From Fidelibacterota bacterium (lineage in GTDB: Bacteria > Fidelibacterota > UBA2242 > JAFGTP01), in contig JAOZSG010000116.1 in assembly GCA_029939785.1 (NCBI GenBank), positions 1-9,529 on the forward strand: DNA of 9,529 nucleotides. Reading direction: 5' to 3'. Positions 1 through 7,303 of this stretch are shown here, one piece after another. The translations under genes and the position numbers were made by a program. Under the pieces are notes generated by a model. It was not told the origin of the DNA, made no database searches, and was given only the letters and a program-made list of their open reading frames with translations. Each line of letters opens with the position of its first letter. Position 1 is the first letter of the stretch.

Positions 1-2301
1 GATATTGATATTGATTTTTGTGATGAAAGACGACCACTTGTAATTGATTACATAAAAGACAAATACGGTGCTGACAGTGTATGTAATATTATCACATTTG
101 GCAAAATGAAAGCAAAAGGAGTAATTCGTGATGTTGGCCGTGTACTTGCTATACCTCTTCCGGAAGTAAATGAAATCGCCAAGATATTCGAAGATTCCGG
201 ATGCAAAACTCTCAAAGATGCTTTTGAAAGCAATAAAGAAATTCAAGAGTATAGTCAACGAAGCAAAAGACATGAAAAATTATTTAAAATTGCTGTCATA
301 TTAGAGGGCAATCATCGCCAATCCGGCGTGCATGCAGCAGGAGTTGTAGTTGCTCCCGGAGACTTGACGAATTATCTCCCGATACAAAAACCCAGTAATG
401 GAGATATTACAACTCAATATGATATGAAATGTATCGATGATATGGGTTTGCTGAAAGTGGACTTTCTTGGTTTACGAAACCTTTCTGTAATTGACAAAAC
501 TATCAGTTTATTAAAAAAACGCAATATTGATTTGGATATTCATACTATCGATCCTCTTGATAAAAAGACATTTGAACTTTTTGGTAATGGAAATACAATT
601 GGCGTTTTTCAGTTTGAATCCGGTGGAATGCGTGAATATCTATCACAATTAAAACCTACATGTCTTGATGATTTGATTGCTATGAATGCTTTGTATCGTC
701 CGGGTCCAATGGCAATGATTGGTGATTTTATTGCCCGAAAACATGGGACACAAGAAATCACATATTTAGACCCAAAACTTGAACCTATATTAAAAGATAC
801 TTATGGAATTATAGTCTATCAGGAACAAGTTATGCAGATTGGTACTGCAATTGGTGGTTTTTCTCTTGCAAAAGCAGATTTGATGCGTCGTGCAATGGGG
901 AAAAAGGACGAAGCAACTTTGAAAAGGATGGAAGTCGAATTCACAGATGGAGCAAAGGAACAGAATATTGATCCTAAGATAGCAGCCGAGATCTTTTCTC
1001 TTATTTTTAAATTCGCCAGTTATGGTTTTAATAAAAGTCATGCAGCTGCCTATGCTTATCTTGCGTACCAGATTGGCTATCTCAAAACACATTATCCCGC
1101 TGAGTTTCTTGCAGCCAACTTAACCAGTGAAATCAATGACAGTGATCGTGTTGTCATTCTTACAAATGAAGTCACAAATTTGGGATTGAAAATGATCGCA
1201 CCGGATATTAATAAAAGTGGTGTAACTTTCTTGCCTGACGACAATACTATCAGATTTGGTTTAAATGCTATCAAAAATGTTGGAAAAAAAGCTGCCAAAA
1301 ATATTGTAGAAACTGTAAAAAAAGAAGGCCCGTTTGATTCATTTTTTAAATTTGTCAATGAACTGGATTTAAGAATTGTTAATAAAAAAGCTCTGGAAGC
1401 ATTAGTGAATTGCGGTGCATGTGATAGTTTGGAAGGAAGTCGATCACAAAAATTTCATTCCATTGAAACTGCAATAAGACATGCAAAAAAAATGCAAGAG
1501 GAAAAGGATACTAATCAAATATCTTTATTTGATCTTGGAGCAAGTAATAATCATTCCGTAGTAGCAGAACCAAAACTTCCTTTGATAGAACCATGGCGTG
1601 ACAAAGAAAAATTACTAAAAGAAAAAGAATTATTGGGATTTTATATTTCAGGTCATCCATTAGTAAAACATAAAGATGAAATAGAAGCCCTGAGTAATTA
1701 TGATTTTCAGGAATCATTAAAATCGATGGACGGCCAAATGGTAAAAGTTGGCGGAATGATTACCGCAATTAAAATCCGTTTGGATAAGAAAGACCGAAAA
1801 TACGCATTATTTACACTTGAAGGTTTAAATGGAAAGGTTGATGTAATGGCATTTTCATCAGTTTTTGAAAAATTCAATGCATTTATTGAGGAAGATGCGG
1901 CAGTATTTCTTGAAGGAAAAGCCGATTGTAAATTTGGTGATGGCAAAATTCTTGCCTCTTACATTGGTCCGTTAGACGGAGTAATGGAAAGAAAAGCGAA
2001 ACGGATTCATATTTCACTTCCTGCCGAAACTTTTCAACCAAATCAGATTAGTGACCTAAAAAATATAATAACAAAATATAAAGGTACATGCGAAATAATG
2101 TTTCATGTTTATGATACCAATGATTTCAAAAAGTCTATCAGATCAAAAACACTAAAAGTTGATCCAAGTATAGAGTTTATAAATGAATTTCATAAAATAT
2201 TTGATAAAAAATATATTAGGATAGAAAAGAATGAAAGCAGTAATACAGAGGACAACAACAGCAGAGGTAAGGGTAAATGGAAAAAGAACGGGAAAAATTG
2301 A
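1..2301 (+). CDS. dnaE: DNA polymerase III alpha subunit, 5'-truncated by the window edge
   Basis: Replicative DNA polymerase (C family), the catalytic subunit of the polymerase III holoenzyme. The frame is open from base 1, so the ATG at 106 is internal; 766 codons are visible. The first residues, DIDIDFCDERR, match the palm motif that carries E. coli D401 and D403. The third catalytic Asp is in KVDFLGLR (codon 154, nt 460-462), at about the E. coli spacing. Finger and thumb motifs follow: RPGPM (codon 233), YQEQVMQI (codon 273) and GFNKSHAAAYA (codon 342). A canonical internal beta-clamp-binding motif, QISLFDL, lies at nt 1516-1536. An OB-fold domain covers roughly codons 581-665, and a C-terminal domain follows. 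The PHP domain and the start, about 400 codons by family comparison, lie off the left edge. The last 23 codons overlap dtd in another frame and read as a polar Asn/Lys/Gly tail that is unlikely to be conserved. Identification is near certain. Confidence 0.97.
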   Translation, partial: DIDIDFCDERRPLVIDYIKDKYGADSVCNIITFGKMKAKGVIRDVGRVLAIPLPEVNEIAKIFEDSGCKTLKDAFESNKEIQEYSQRSKRHEKLFKIAVILEGNHRQSGVHAAGVVVAPGDLTNYLPIQKPSNGDITTQYDMKCIDDMGLLKVDFLGLRNLSVIDKTISLLKKRNIDLDIHTIDPLDKKTFELFGNGNTIGVFQFESGGMREYLSQLKPTCLDDLIAMNALYRPGPMAMIGDFIARKHGTQEITYLDPKLEPILKDTYGIIVYQEQVMQIGTAIGGFSLAKADLMRRAMGKKDEATLKRMEVEFTDGAKEQNIDPKIAAEIFSLIFKFASYGFNKSHAAAYAYLAYQIGYLKTHYPAEFLAANLTSEINDSDRVVILTNEVTNLGLKMIAPDINKSGVTFLPDDNTIRFGLNAIKNVGKKAAKNIVETVKKEGPFDSFFKFVNELDLRIVNKKALEALVNCGACDSLEGSRSQKFHSIETAIRHAKKMQEEKDTNQISLFDLGASNNHSVVAEPKLPLIEPWRDKEKLLKEKELLGFYISGHPLVKHKDEIEALSNYDFQESLKSMDGQMVKVGGMITAIKIRLDKKDRKYALFTLEGLNGKVDVMAFSSVFEKFNAFIEEDAAVFLEGKADCKFGDGKILASYIGPLDGVMERKAKRIHISLPAETFQPNQISDLKNIITKYKGTCEIMFHVYDTNDFKKSIRSKTLKVDPSIEFINEFHKIFDKKYIRIEKNESSNTEDNNSRGKGKWKKNGKN

Positions 2302-2698
2302 TCTCGGTCTGGTAGTTCTTCTTGGTATTAATAAAGGTGATACAAATAAGGACGCTGAAATCCTTGCTGATAAAATTACAAATTTAAGAATTTTTGAAGA
2401 TAGTAATGGTAAAATGAATCTATCGTTAACAGATGTTTCAGGGAGTATTCTAATAATTTCTCAGTTTACACTTTCATCAAACTGCAAAAAAGGCAGAAGA
2501 CCAAGTTTTAATGATGCCGCTCCTCCGGATGAAGCAGAAAAACTCTATAACTATACCATAAACTGTATTGCAGAAAAAAAAATCCCAGTCGAAACCGGAG
2601 TTTTCGGAGCAATGATGGACGTGGAACTTATTAATAATGGTCCAGTTACTTTTATTTTGGATTCGGATGTGTTGTTGAATAAGGATATTAAATTATGA
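2231..2698 (+). CDS. dtd: D-aminoacyl-tRNA deacylase (DTD)
   Basis: Cytosolic homodimeric proofreading enzyme that hydrolyses D-amino acids (and Gly) mischarged on tRNA. The 155-residue product starts MKAVIQR, as typical DTDs do. It carries the active-site motif SQFTL (77-81), KGRRPSF (87-93), and the cross-subunit GP motif NNGPVT (135-140, Gly137-Pro138). The normal family length is about 145-150. The last residues, KDIKL, probably result from a changed 3' end, because the decayed copy of this tail at 3001-3084 stops right after LNK. The ATG at 2231 is preceded by AGGA about 9 nt upstream, and the conserved N terminus begins exactly there. The start therefore lies 71 nt inside the end of dnaE. 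The stop TGA overlaps the next ATG (ATGA), so the three genes are probably one transcript. Function is very secure. Confidence 0.96.
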   Translation: MKAVIQRTTTAEVRVNGKRTGKIDLGLVVLLGINKGDTNKDAEILADKITNLRIFEDSNGKMNLSLTDVSGSILIISQFTLSSNCKKGRRPSFNDAAPPDEAEKLYNYTINCIAEKKIPVETGVFGAMMDVELINNGPVTFILDSDVLLNKDIKL

Positions 2699-3039
2699 AT
2701 AAAAAACAACTAATTCGAAATAGTACTGCTGAGTTTTTAATATTTACATCTCAACATGGACAAAACAATATTGAAACTCGCTATGAAGATGAAACGATTT
2801 GGCTTACACAAAAACTTATGGGTGAACTTTTTGAAGTAGGTACAAATACTATAAATTATCATCTGAAAGAAATTTTTAAAAGTGCTGAAATTGCTAAAAA
2901 TAAAGCAGAATCTGAATTTAAAAAATATCGAGTTGTGCAAGACCGTCTTTTTGAAAGCGATTTTGATAAGTTGATTATGATGCAATTAAAAAATGGCAAC
3001 TTCGACACAATGATGAATGTAAAACTGATAAATAGTTGA
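2695..3039 (+). CDS. RhuM-family protein remnant with a large internal deletion (114 aa)
   Basis: RhuM (virulence RhuM/Fic-Doc-associated) proteins are normally about 330-345 residues, and their function is poorly known. This product keeps the N-terminal part: NSTAEFLIFTSQ (9-20), then ETIWLTQKLMGELFEV with the helix-turn-helix-like segment NTINYHLKEIF (36-61). It then jumps, around residues 62-70, to what matches the extreme RhuM C terminus: KAESEFKKYRVVQDRLFESD (70-89). About 200 residues of the middle are missing, yet the frame is kept. From about residue 97 the reading frame enters a copy of the dtd 3' end (FDTMMNVKLINS) and stops at 3037-3039. The start overlaps the dtd stop as ATGA and has AAGGA at 2681-2685, 9 nt upstream, so translation is plausible. 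It is most likely a decaying gene. A small surviving DNA-binding protein is possible but unproven. Family recognition is from memory of the conserved motifs. Confidence 0.75.
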   Translation: MNKKQLIRNSTAEFLIFTSQHGQNNIETRYEDETIWLTQKLMGELFEVGTNTINYHLKEIFKSAEIAKNKAESEFKKYRVVQDRLFESDFDKLIMMQLKNGNFDTMMNVKLINS

Positions 3040-3084
3040 CTTGTTACTTTTATTTTAGATTTGGATATTTATTTAAATAAGTAA
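3001..3084 (+). pseudogene. Decayed duplicate of the dtd 3' end
   Basis: This stretch aligns without gaps to the 3' end of the intact dtd: 2603-2683 against 3001-3081, with 60 of 81 bases identical by hand count. In frame it reads FDTMMNVKLINS, then a stop, then LVTFILDLDIYLNK and TAA. The intact gene has FGAMMDVELINNGPVTFILD and so on. The codon for the Gly of the essential GP motif is replaced by TGA (3037-3039), and Pro by Leu, so it cannot encode a DTD active site. Eleven of the 21 differences are G-to-A or C-to-T relative to the intact copy, as expected for unconstrained AT-ward drift. The TAA at 3082-3084 directly after LNK may be the ancestral dtd stop. Confidence 0.85.
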
Positions 3085-3165
3085 TTTTTATATTACATCA
3101 GGCATTAATCACACATATCAAGTTATTTTATTCATGATAGTATTAAAAGTTTTATATTAGCACTT

Positions 3166-3185
3166 ATTCGCGTCAATTAGCGGTA
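3166..3185 (+). repeat. Two 10-bp degenerate tandem units upstream of radC
   Basis: ATTCGCGTCA is followed directly by ATTAGCGGTA, identical at 7 of 10 positions. The phrase resembles short dispersed sequences I recall from intergenic regions of environmental bacteria, but this cannot be verified here. The rest of 3085-3204 is AT-rich with no gene. A TATATT at 3153-3158 could serve as a -10 element for radC, but no convincing -35 accompanies it. Confidence 0.3.
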
Positions 3186-3204
3186 AAAAAAGGAAAAGAT
3201 AAAT

Positions 3205-3918
3205 ATGAAAATCAAGGAACCTGCATATTACAATCTCCCAATTACAGACTGGCCTGAAAGTGATCGTCCGAGAGAAAAACTTATAAAATCAGGACCTTTT
3301 AAACTTACTGATTCAGAATTACTTGCAATCATAATCAGGACAGGTACTGGAAAATCATCTGCATTGGATGTTGCCCGAAATACTCTTGGAAAAGCAGGTG
3401 GATTTGAAAAACTGGCAGAAATGACATATTCAGAAATTATTAAACTAAATATTCCTGGAATTGGTACAACAAAAGCTGTAACAATTGCTGCTGCTATACA
3501 TCTTTCCAGGAGGATTCATTCGATAAGTGCAACTCCTACAAATAGAATAATAAAATCATCCGGTCAGGTTGCAGAAATTTATCTACCAAAACTTAGGGAT
3601 TTAAAAAAAGAAATCTTCATGGCTGTTTTTTTAGCTACGAATAATAAAATTATCGGAGATACTATTATATCAGAAGGAACAATAAATTCATCTGCAATTA
3701 CTCCGAGAGAAGTTTTTCATGAAGCGATACTCTCATTAGCAGCATCAATAATATTAATCCACAATCATCCATCTGGAAATATTATACCAAGTAAGGAAGA
3801 TATTTTCCTAACAAACAAAATGGTAAAGACAGGACATGCTATGGAAATCCCGATAATTGATCATATTATTATCGGTGGCGACAAATATAGCAGTTTTCTT
3901 GACACAGGATTATTATAA
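3205..3918 (+). CDS. radC: RadC family protein (JAB/MPN domain, UPF0758)
   Basis: RadC proteins combine an N-terminal helix-hairpin-helix region with a C-terminal JAB1/MPN metalloprotease-like domain. The historical DNA-repair role is doubtful and the molecular function is unsettled. The 237-residue product is of normal length. The N terminus has the UPF0758 signature RPREKLIKSGPFKLTDSELL (21-40), and a hairpin motif IPGIG lies at 83-87. The JAMM signature is complete: Glu157 in SEGTINSSA, His186 and His188 in HNHPSGN, and PSKED ending in Asp199, which are the expected zinc ligands. AGGA lies about 10 nt before the ATG. Because both domains are present, this is the chromosomal type rather than the shortened radC found on plasmids and phages. 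It follows the rhuM remnant after 165 nt and probably has its own promoter. Confidence 0.95.
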   Translation: MKIKEPAYYNLPITDWPESDRPREKLIKSGPFKLTDSELLAIIIRTGTGKSSALDVARNTLGKAGGFEKLAEMTYSEIIKLNIPGIGTTKAVTIAAAIHLSRRIHSISATPTNRIIKSSGQVAEIYLPKLRDLKKEIFMAVFLATNNKIIGDTIISEGTINSSAITPREVFHEAILSLAASIILIHNHPSGNIIPSKEDIFLTNKMVKTGHAMEIPIIDHIIIGGDKYSSFLDTGLL

Positions 3919-3995
3919 ATAATAAAATTCGTGCATTTTGAATATTTATTTTATATTTTACTTCACTGATAATTTTTATATAAAGGTCAATTTAA

Positions 3996-5402
3996 ATGAA
4001 TATATTAAATAAAGAAGTTTTAGAACCCTACATTAAAACCAATAACAAAAGCACTCTTTTTCCTATATTGGCTGAAATTTATTTTTATGAAAATGAATTA
4101 GAAAAAGCCGAAAAAATTTGTAACCAGGGATTAAAACACCATCCGGATTCACCAGTTGGATATTATATTCTAGGTCTACTTGCAACTGAAAAAGATGATA
4201 TTCCCAAAGCAATTTTAAATTTTAAATTTTGTATCAAAAAATGTCCTGTCTTTTTAAAAGCCTATGATAAACTACTTAAAATTGGAAAAGAATTTCTTTC
4301 TGTACAGGATATGGAGTTCTATTATAATCAGATTAAACAGATTGAATCAGATATTAAATTTCCTGACATAAGAGAAACTACTCCAATTTCTGCAATCAAA
4401 AAAACCGAAACAGATACAACTCCTACATCATCAGAAACTAAAAATAAGCCTGACAATGTTGATATATTAAAAAAAGCAACTGGCACAGATAAACAATCTC
4501 TTTCAAATTTAACAACTAATACTGAAGATGAAGAACTTGTTATAACTGAAAATAACACCGAAAATAGTTTTTTAAATATTAATAGTGACGATCAAGATAA
4601 TGATGATTTTTCTGAACAAACTGATAATTTTGAATTAAATATCGAGTCTCAAGATAATGATGATTTTAATATTTTCGATGAAAATTTAGATTTAAATAAT
4701 AATGAAGAACCTTTTTTTGATAACAGTACTAAACAAAATCAAGTTATAAATGAATTCCCGGAAAATACAAATCAAAAAAAAGAAGAGCCCTTTCTCGATG
4801 CAGAAAGTTCCCAACAAACAGATAAATCCGATATCATTATCAAACATCAGGAAAATTCGGAAACAAAAATATTAAAAGAAACATCTGAAGAAAATAATGA
4901 TGAATTAATTATTCAACAACCTGAAGATGAAACACAAAACATCTTTGAGAATGAAACTCAAAACACAGACATTCCGATAGAAAATAATGAACAAAATGTA
5001 GATAATGCCTTCTCTACATTAAATGAATCTGACAAAAAGGAAAATGAAGATTCCCCAACCATAGTTAAACCCAACATAACCAAATCTAAACCTAGTACAT
5101 TATCCATTCAACCTGTTGATGATTTTGAAGAGGAAGTTTCAATTCCTGAAGTGAGCGAAAAAGTTACGTCTAAACCAAAACAAAAAATACCACCAAAATC
5201 TAAAAATAATAATGAAGAAAAAATTGAATTAAAAATTCCAATTCCAACAATGACATTTGTAGAAGTTCTAAAAAAACAAGCCTTGTATGATCAGGCATTG
5301 GAAATTTTGGATATGCTTGAAAAACGAGCACATGATAAAGAAAAAATAAGTCAGCAAAAAGAAGAAATATACAAACTCAAGGCTCAGGACGCTATCGGGT
5401 AG
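3996..5402 (+). CDS. TPR protein with long acidic low-complexity linker
   Basis: The 468-residue product has no signal peptide and is probably cytosolic. Residues about 22-55 and 56-89 are two tetratricopeptide repeats (ENELEKAEKICNQGLKHHPDS; GYYILGLLATEKDD...AILNFKFCIKKCP), followed by further helix to about 120. Residues about 125-410 are disordered-looking and rich in Asn, Asp, Glu, Gln, Thr and Ser, with a strong negative charge. This part includes a diverged 19-residue tandem repeat (198-216 and 217-235) and EEPFFD/EEPFLD. The C terminus (417-455), PTMTFVEVLKKQALYDQALE and on, is a helical hairpin resembling another TPR unit and looks more conserved than the linker. AAAGG at 3982-3986 stands 9 nt before the ATG. 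TPRs bind proteins, so a scaffold or adaptor role is an inference; the partner is unknown. I do not recognise a named family. Confidence 0.85.
   Translation: MNILNKEVLEPYIKTNNKSTLFPILAEIYFYENELEKAEKICNQGLKHHPDSPVGYYILGLLATEKDDIPKAILNFKFCIKKCPVFLKAYDKLLKIGKEFLSVQDMEFYYNQIKQIESDIKFPDIRETTPISAIKKTETDTTPTSSETKNKPDNVDILKKATGTDKQSLSNLTTNTEDEELVITENNTENSFLNINSDDQDNDDFSEQTDNFELNIESQDNDDFNIFDENLDLNNNEEPFFDNSTKQNQVINEFPENTNQKKEEPFLDAESSQQTDKSDIIIKHQENSETKILKETSEENNDELIIQQPEDETQNIFENETQNTDIPIENNEQNVDNAFSTLNESDKKENEDSPTIVKPNITKSKPSTLSIQPVDDFEEEVSIPEVSEKVTSKPKQKIPPKSKNNNEEKIELKIPIPTMTFVEVLKKQALYDQALEILDMLEKRAHDKEKISQQKEEIYKLKAQDAIG
4587..4700 (+). repeat. 57-bp in-frame tandem duplication inside the TPR gene linker
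   Basis: Two 57-nt units are in tandem and in phase with the codons. Both contain the exact 19-mer tcaagataatgatgatttt (4592-4610 and 4649-4667). At the protein level QDNDDF is shared, plus later Asn and Leu-x-Asn-like positions: 9 of 19 residues identical. This suggests that the acidic linker grows by slippage or unequal exchange and that its length, rather than its exact sequence, is under selection. Confidence 0.7.
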
Positions 5403-5473
5403 ATAAAAAAATGAGTACTTAACAAGCTTATTTTTATCCGGATTAAACCTCATATCAAACCCCATAATTAAAT

Positions 5474-5477
5474 GGAG
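5474..5477 (+). promoter_or_regulatory. Shine-Dalgarno GGAG that decides the start of the class V PLP gene
   Basis: GGAG lies 9 nt before the ATG at 5487 and overlaps the upstream in-frame ATG at 5472. The sequence before 5472 (cccataatta) has no purine-rich site. This favours 5487 as the real start. Confidence 0.6.
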
Positions 5478-5486
5478 AATTTCAAA

Positions 5487-7211
5487 ATGCCTATCGATAA
5501 AACAATTAAAAATATGAAATGGCTGAGGAAAGAGATCATTGGAAAAAATAAATTATACAATACTCCTTTTGGTGAACGTCCTTTGGTTTTTGCCGATTAT
5601 ACAGCAAGTGGCAGAGCTGTAAAATTCATAGAAGATTATATGATATATCTTCTTCAATATTATGCAAACACACATACTGAGGATGATTTTACCGGCAAAA
5701 CCATGACTACGATTTTTCATAAAGCAGAAAAAAGAATTAAAAATCATGTGAATGCCGGTAAAAATGGAAAAATTATTTTCACTGGTTCAGGTGCAACCGG
5801 TGCAATTACCAGACTACAACAAATTCTTGGATTATATTGGGCACCTGTAACAGAAAATCGTATAATGAAATTTTTAGATTCCTGTAAGCAAAGAGGACAA
5901 GATCCGGGATGTAATCAAATGCTATTGGAGTATATTAATTCTAATCAACCAGTTGTATTCTTGGGACCATACGAACATCATTCCAATGAAATTATGTGGC
6001 GCCATAATCTCTGTGATACTGTTGAAACTCCTCTTAATAAACAGGGTTATCTGGATTTAGAAGCTCTTGAAAAAATTGTATCAGATCCTAAATATGATGG
6101 AAGAGAAAAAATCGGTTCATTCTCAGCTGCGTCTAATGTTTCAGGTATCAAGACTCCGGTTTATGAAGTCGCAAAAATCTTACACAGGCACAACACAATA
6201 GCATGTTTTGATTTTGCGGCATGTGCACCTTATGTAGAAATCAATATGAACAAAGATGATGAAAGTTATTTTGATGCTATCATGCTTTCACCTCATAAAT
6301 TTCTCGGCGGACCAGGTAGCTCTGGATTATTAATTTTTAATGAAAATATTTATAACAAAGACCTTCCTCCAACAATATCAGCAGGCGGAACAGTTGACTA
6401 TGTCTCCTATAGCACTGAAACTTTTATAGATGATATTGAAACCAGAGAAAAACCCGGCACTCCCGGCATTTTGCAGGGAATCAAGGCTGCTCTGGCATTT
6501 GACCTGAAAGCAAAAATTGGTGTTAATAACATAGAAAAGCTTGAAACATATTATCTGGAAGAGTTTTACAAAGAATTCAAAAATAATGAAAACATAACAT
6601 TTTATGGACCTATCGATACTGATAAAAAAATCAACATAATTCCTTTCAACATCAAACATAAAGATAGAATTCTTCATCCGAAATTTGTTACAAAATTGAT
6701 GAGTGATCTATTCGGAATTCAAACAAGAGCAGGTTGCTCATGTGCAGGTCCATATGGTCATAGGTTATTAAATATAGAAGAATCAGAATCATTAAAATAT
6801 AATACTTATATAACTGATAGAAAATATACAGGTATAAAACCCGGTTGGGTTCGATTAAATATCCATTATTCTTTCTCAAAGGAAGAGTATAAATATATTG
6901 TTAACAGTTTATATTTTCTTATTAAAAATGCTCATTTGTTTTTAGAAAAATATGAATTTTGTATGCAATCAGGTGATTGGACACATATTGATGAGATAAA
7001 ACCTATTCCGGTTGAATTAAATATCGACGCAATGATGAAACAAATTCCTACAGTTAATATTGGTAGGGAATGTATTAATTTTGATAAATTTATTAACAAA
7101 GCCTATAAATTTGCCGAAGATTTAAAACCAATTCCTGAGTTTAAAACCTTTGATAAACAACTTGAGGATTTAATGTTTTTCTATGTAAAGCATGTGAAAT
7201 ATCAATCCTAA
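5487..7211 (+). CDS. Aminotransferase class V-fold PLP-dependent enzyme (cysteine desulfurase-like)
   Basis: Fold type I PLP enzyme of the class V aminotransferase/cysteine desulfurase superfamily; substrate unknown. I prefer the ATG at 5487 (574 aa) because GGAG at 5474-5477 lies 9 nt before it. The in-frame ATG at 5472 has no ribosome binding site and overlaps that GGAG. Numbering from 5487: VFADYTASGR (34-43) near the N terminus; FTGSGATGAI (98-107), the phosphate-binding loop; GPYEHHSNE (160-168); FDFAA with Asp242, expected to contact the pyridine nitrogen; SPHKFLGGPG with Lys271, the Schiff-base lysine; and TRAGCSCAGPYGHRLL with Cys417 and Cys419, placed like the SufS active-site cysteine. 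At 574 residues it is clearly longer than SufS (about 410), with a C-terminal extension of about 100 residues. The motifs match a distinct bacterial family normally annotated only generically. No suf or isc genes adjoin, so a role in iron-sulfur assembly is not supported by context. Confidence 0.92.
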   Translation: MPIDKTIKNMKWLRKEIIGKNKLYNTPFGERPLVFADYTASGRAVKFIEDYMIYLLQYYANTHTEDDFTGKTMTTIFHKAEKRIKNHVNAGKNGKIIFTGSGATGAITRLQQILGLYWAPVTENRIMKFLDSCKQRGQDPGCNQMLLEYINSNQPVVFLGPYEHHSNEIMWRHNLCDTVETPLNKQGYLDLEALEKIVSDPKYDGREKIGSFSAASNVSGIKTPVYEVAKILHRHNTIACFDFAACAPYVEINMNKDDESYFDAIMLSPHKFLGGPGSSGLLIFNENIYNKDLPPTISAGGTVDYVSYSTETFIDDIETREKPGTPGILQGIKAALAFDLKAKIGVNNIEKLETYYLEEFYKEFKNNENITFYGPIDTDKKINIIPFNIKHKDRILHPKFVTKLMSDLFGIQTRAGCSCAGPYGHRLLNIEESESLKYNTYITDRKYTGIKPGWVRLNIHYSFSKEEYKYIVNSLYFLIKNAHLFLEKYEFCMQSGDWTHIDEIKPIPVELNIDAMMKQIPTVNIGRECINFDKFINKAYKFAEDLKPIPEFKTFDKQLEDLMFFYVKHVKYQS

Positions 7212-7239
7212 ATATCCAATATCCAATACGGAATTTCCA
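7212..7239 (+). repeat. Four degenerate 7-bp tandem units (ATATCCA type)
   Basis: ATATCCA, ATATCCA, ATACGGA and ATTTCCA follow each other directly, starting at the stop codon of the PLP gene. The 'atatccaat' heptamer phrase resembles a dispersed intergenic repeat that I recall from many uncultured bacteria; that recollection cannot be checked here. No coding potential is evident. Confidence 0.5.
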
Positions 7240-7303
7240 AGGATGAAATGTAACGGAACATTCTTCGGAAATTATTAAAAAATGCGAAAAAAAAATAGAA
7301 CAT

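Noticed and set aside
790..1946. Several minus-strand open frames of 68-100 codons opposite dnaE
   Set aside because: They lie wholly inside the strongly conserved dnaE frame, have no recognisable motifs, and are shadows of it.
2695..3918. rhuM next to radC as a possible mobile or defence island
   Set aside because: The RhuM gene lacks most of its body. RadC has the full N-terminal HhH region of chromosomal copies rather than the short mobile-element type. No integrase, recombinase or toxin-antitoxin partner is present.
3938..3957. TTGAAT and TATATT between radC and the TPR gene as a promoter
   Set aside because: The spacing is only 8 nt, so it does not fit a sigma-70 arrangement, and AT-rich DNA yields many such matches.
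5402..5438. Inverted repeat GATAAAAA...TTTTTATC after the TPR gene as a terminator
   Set aside because: The stem is 8 bp, almost all A-T, with a loop of about 21 nt and no following T run. It is too weak to call in AT-rich DNA.
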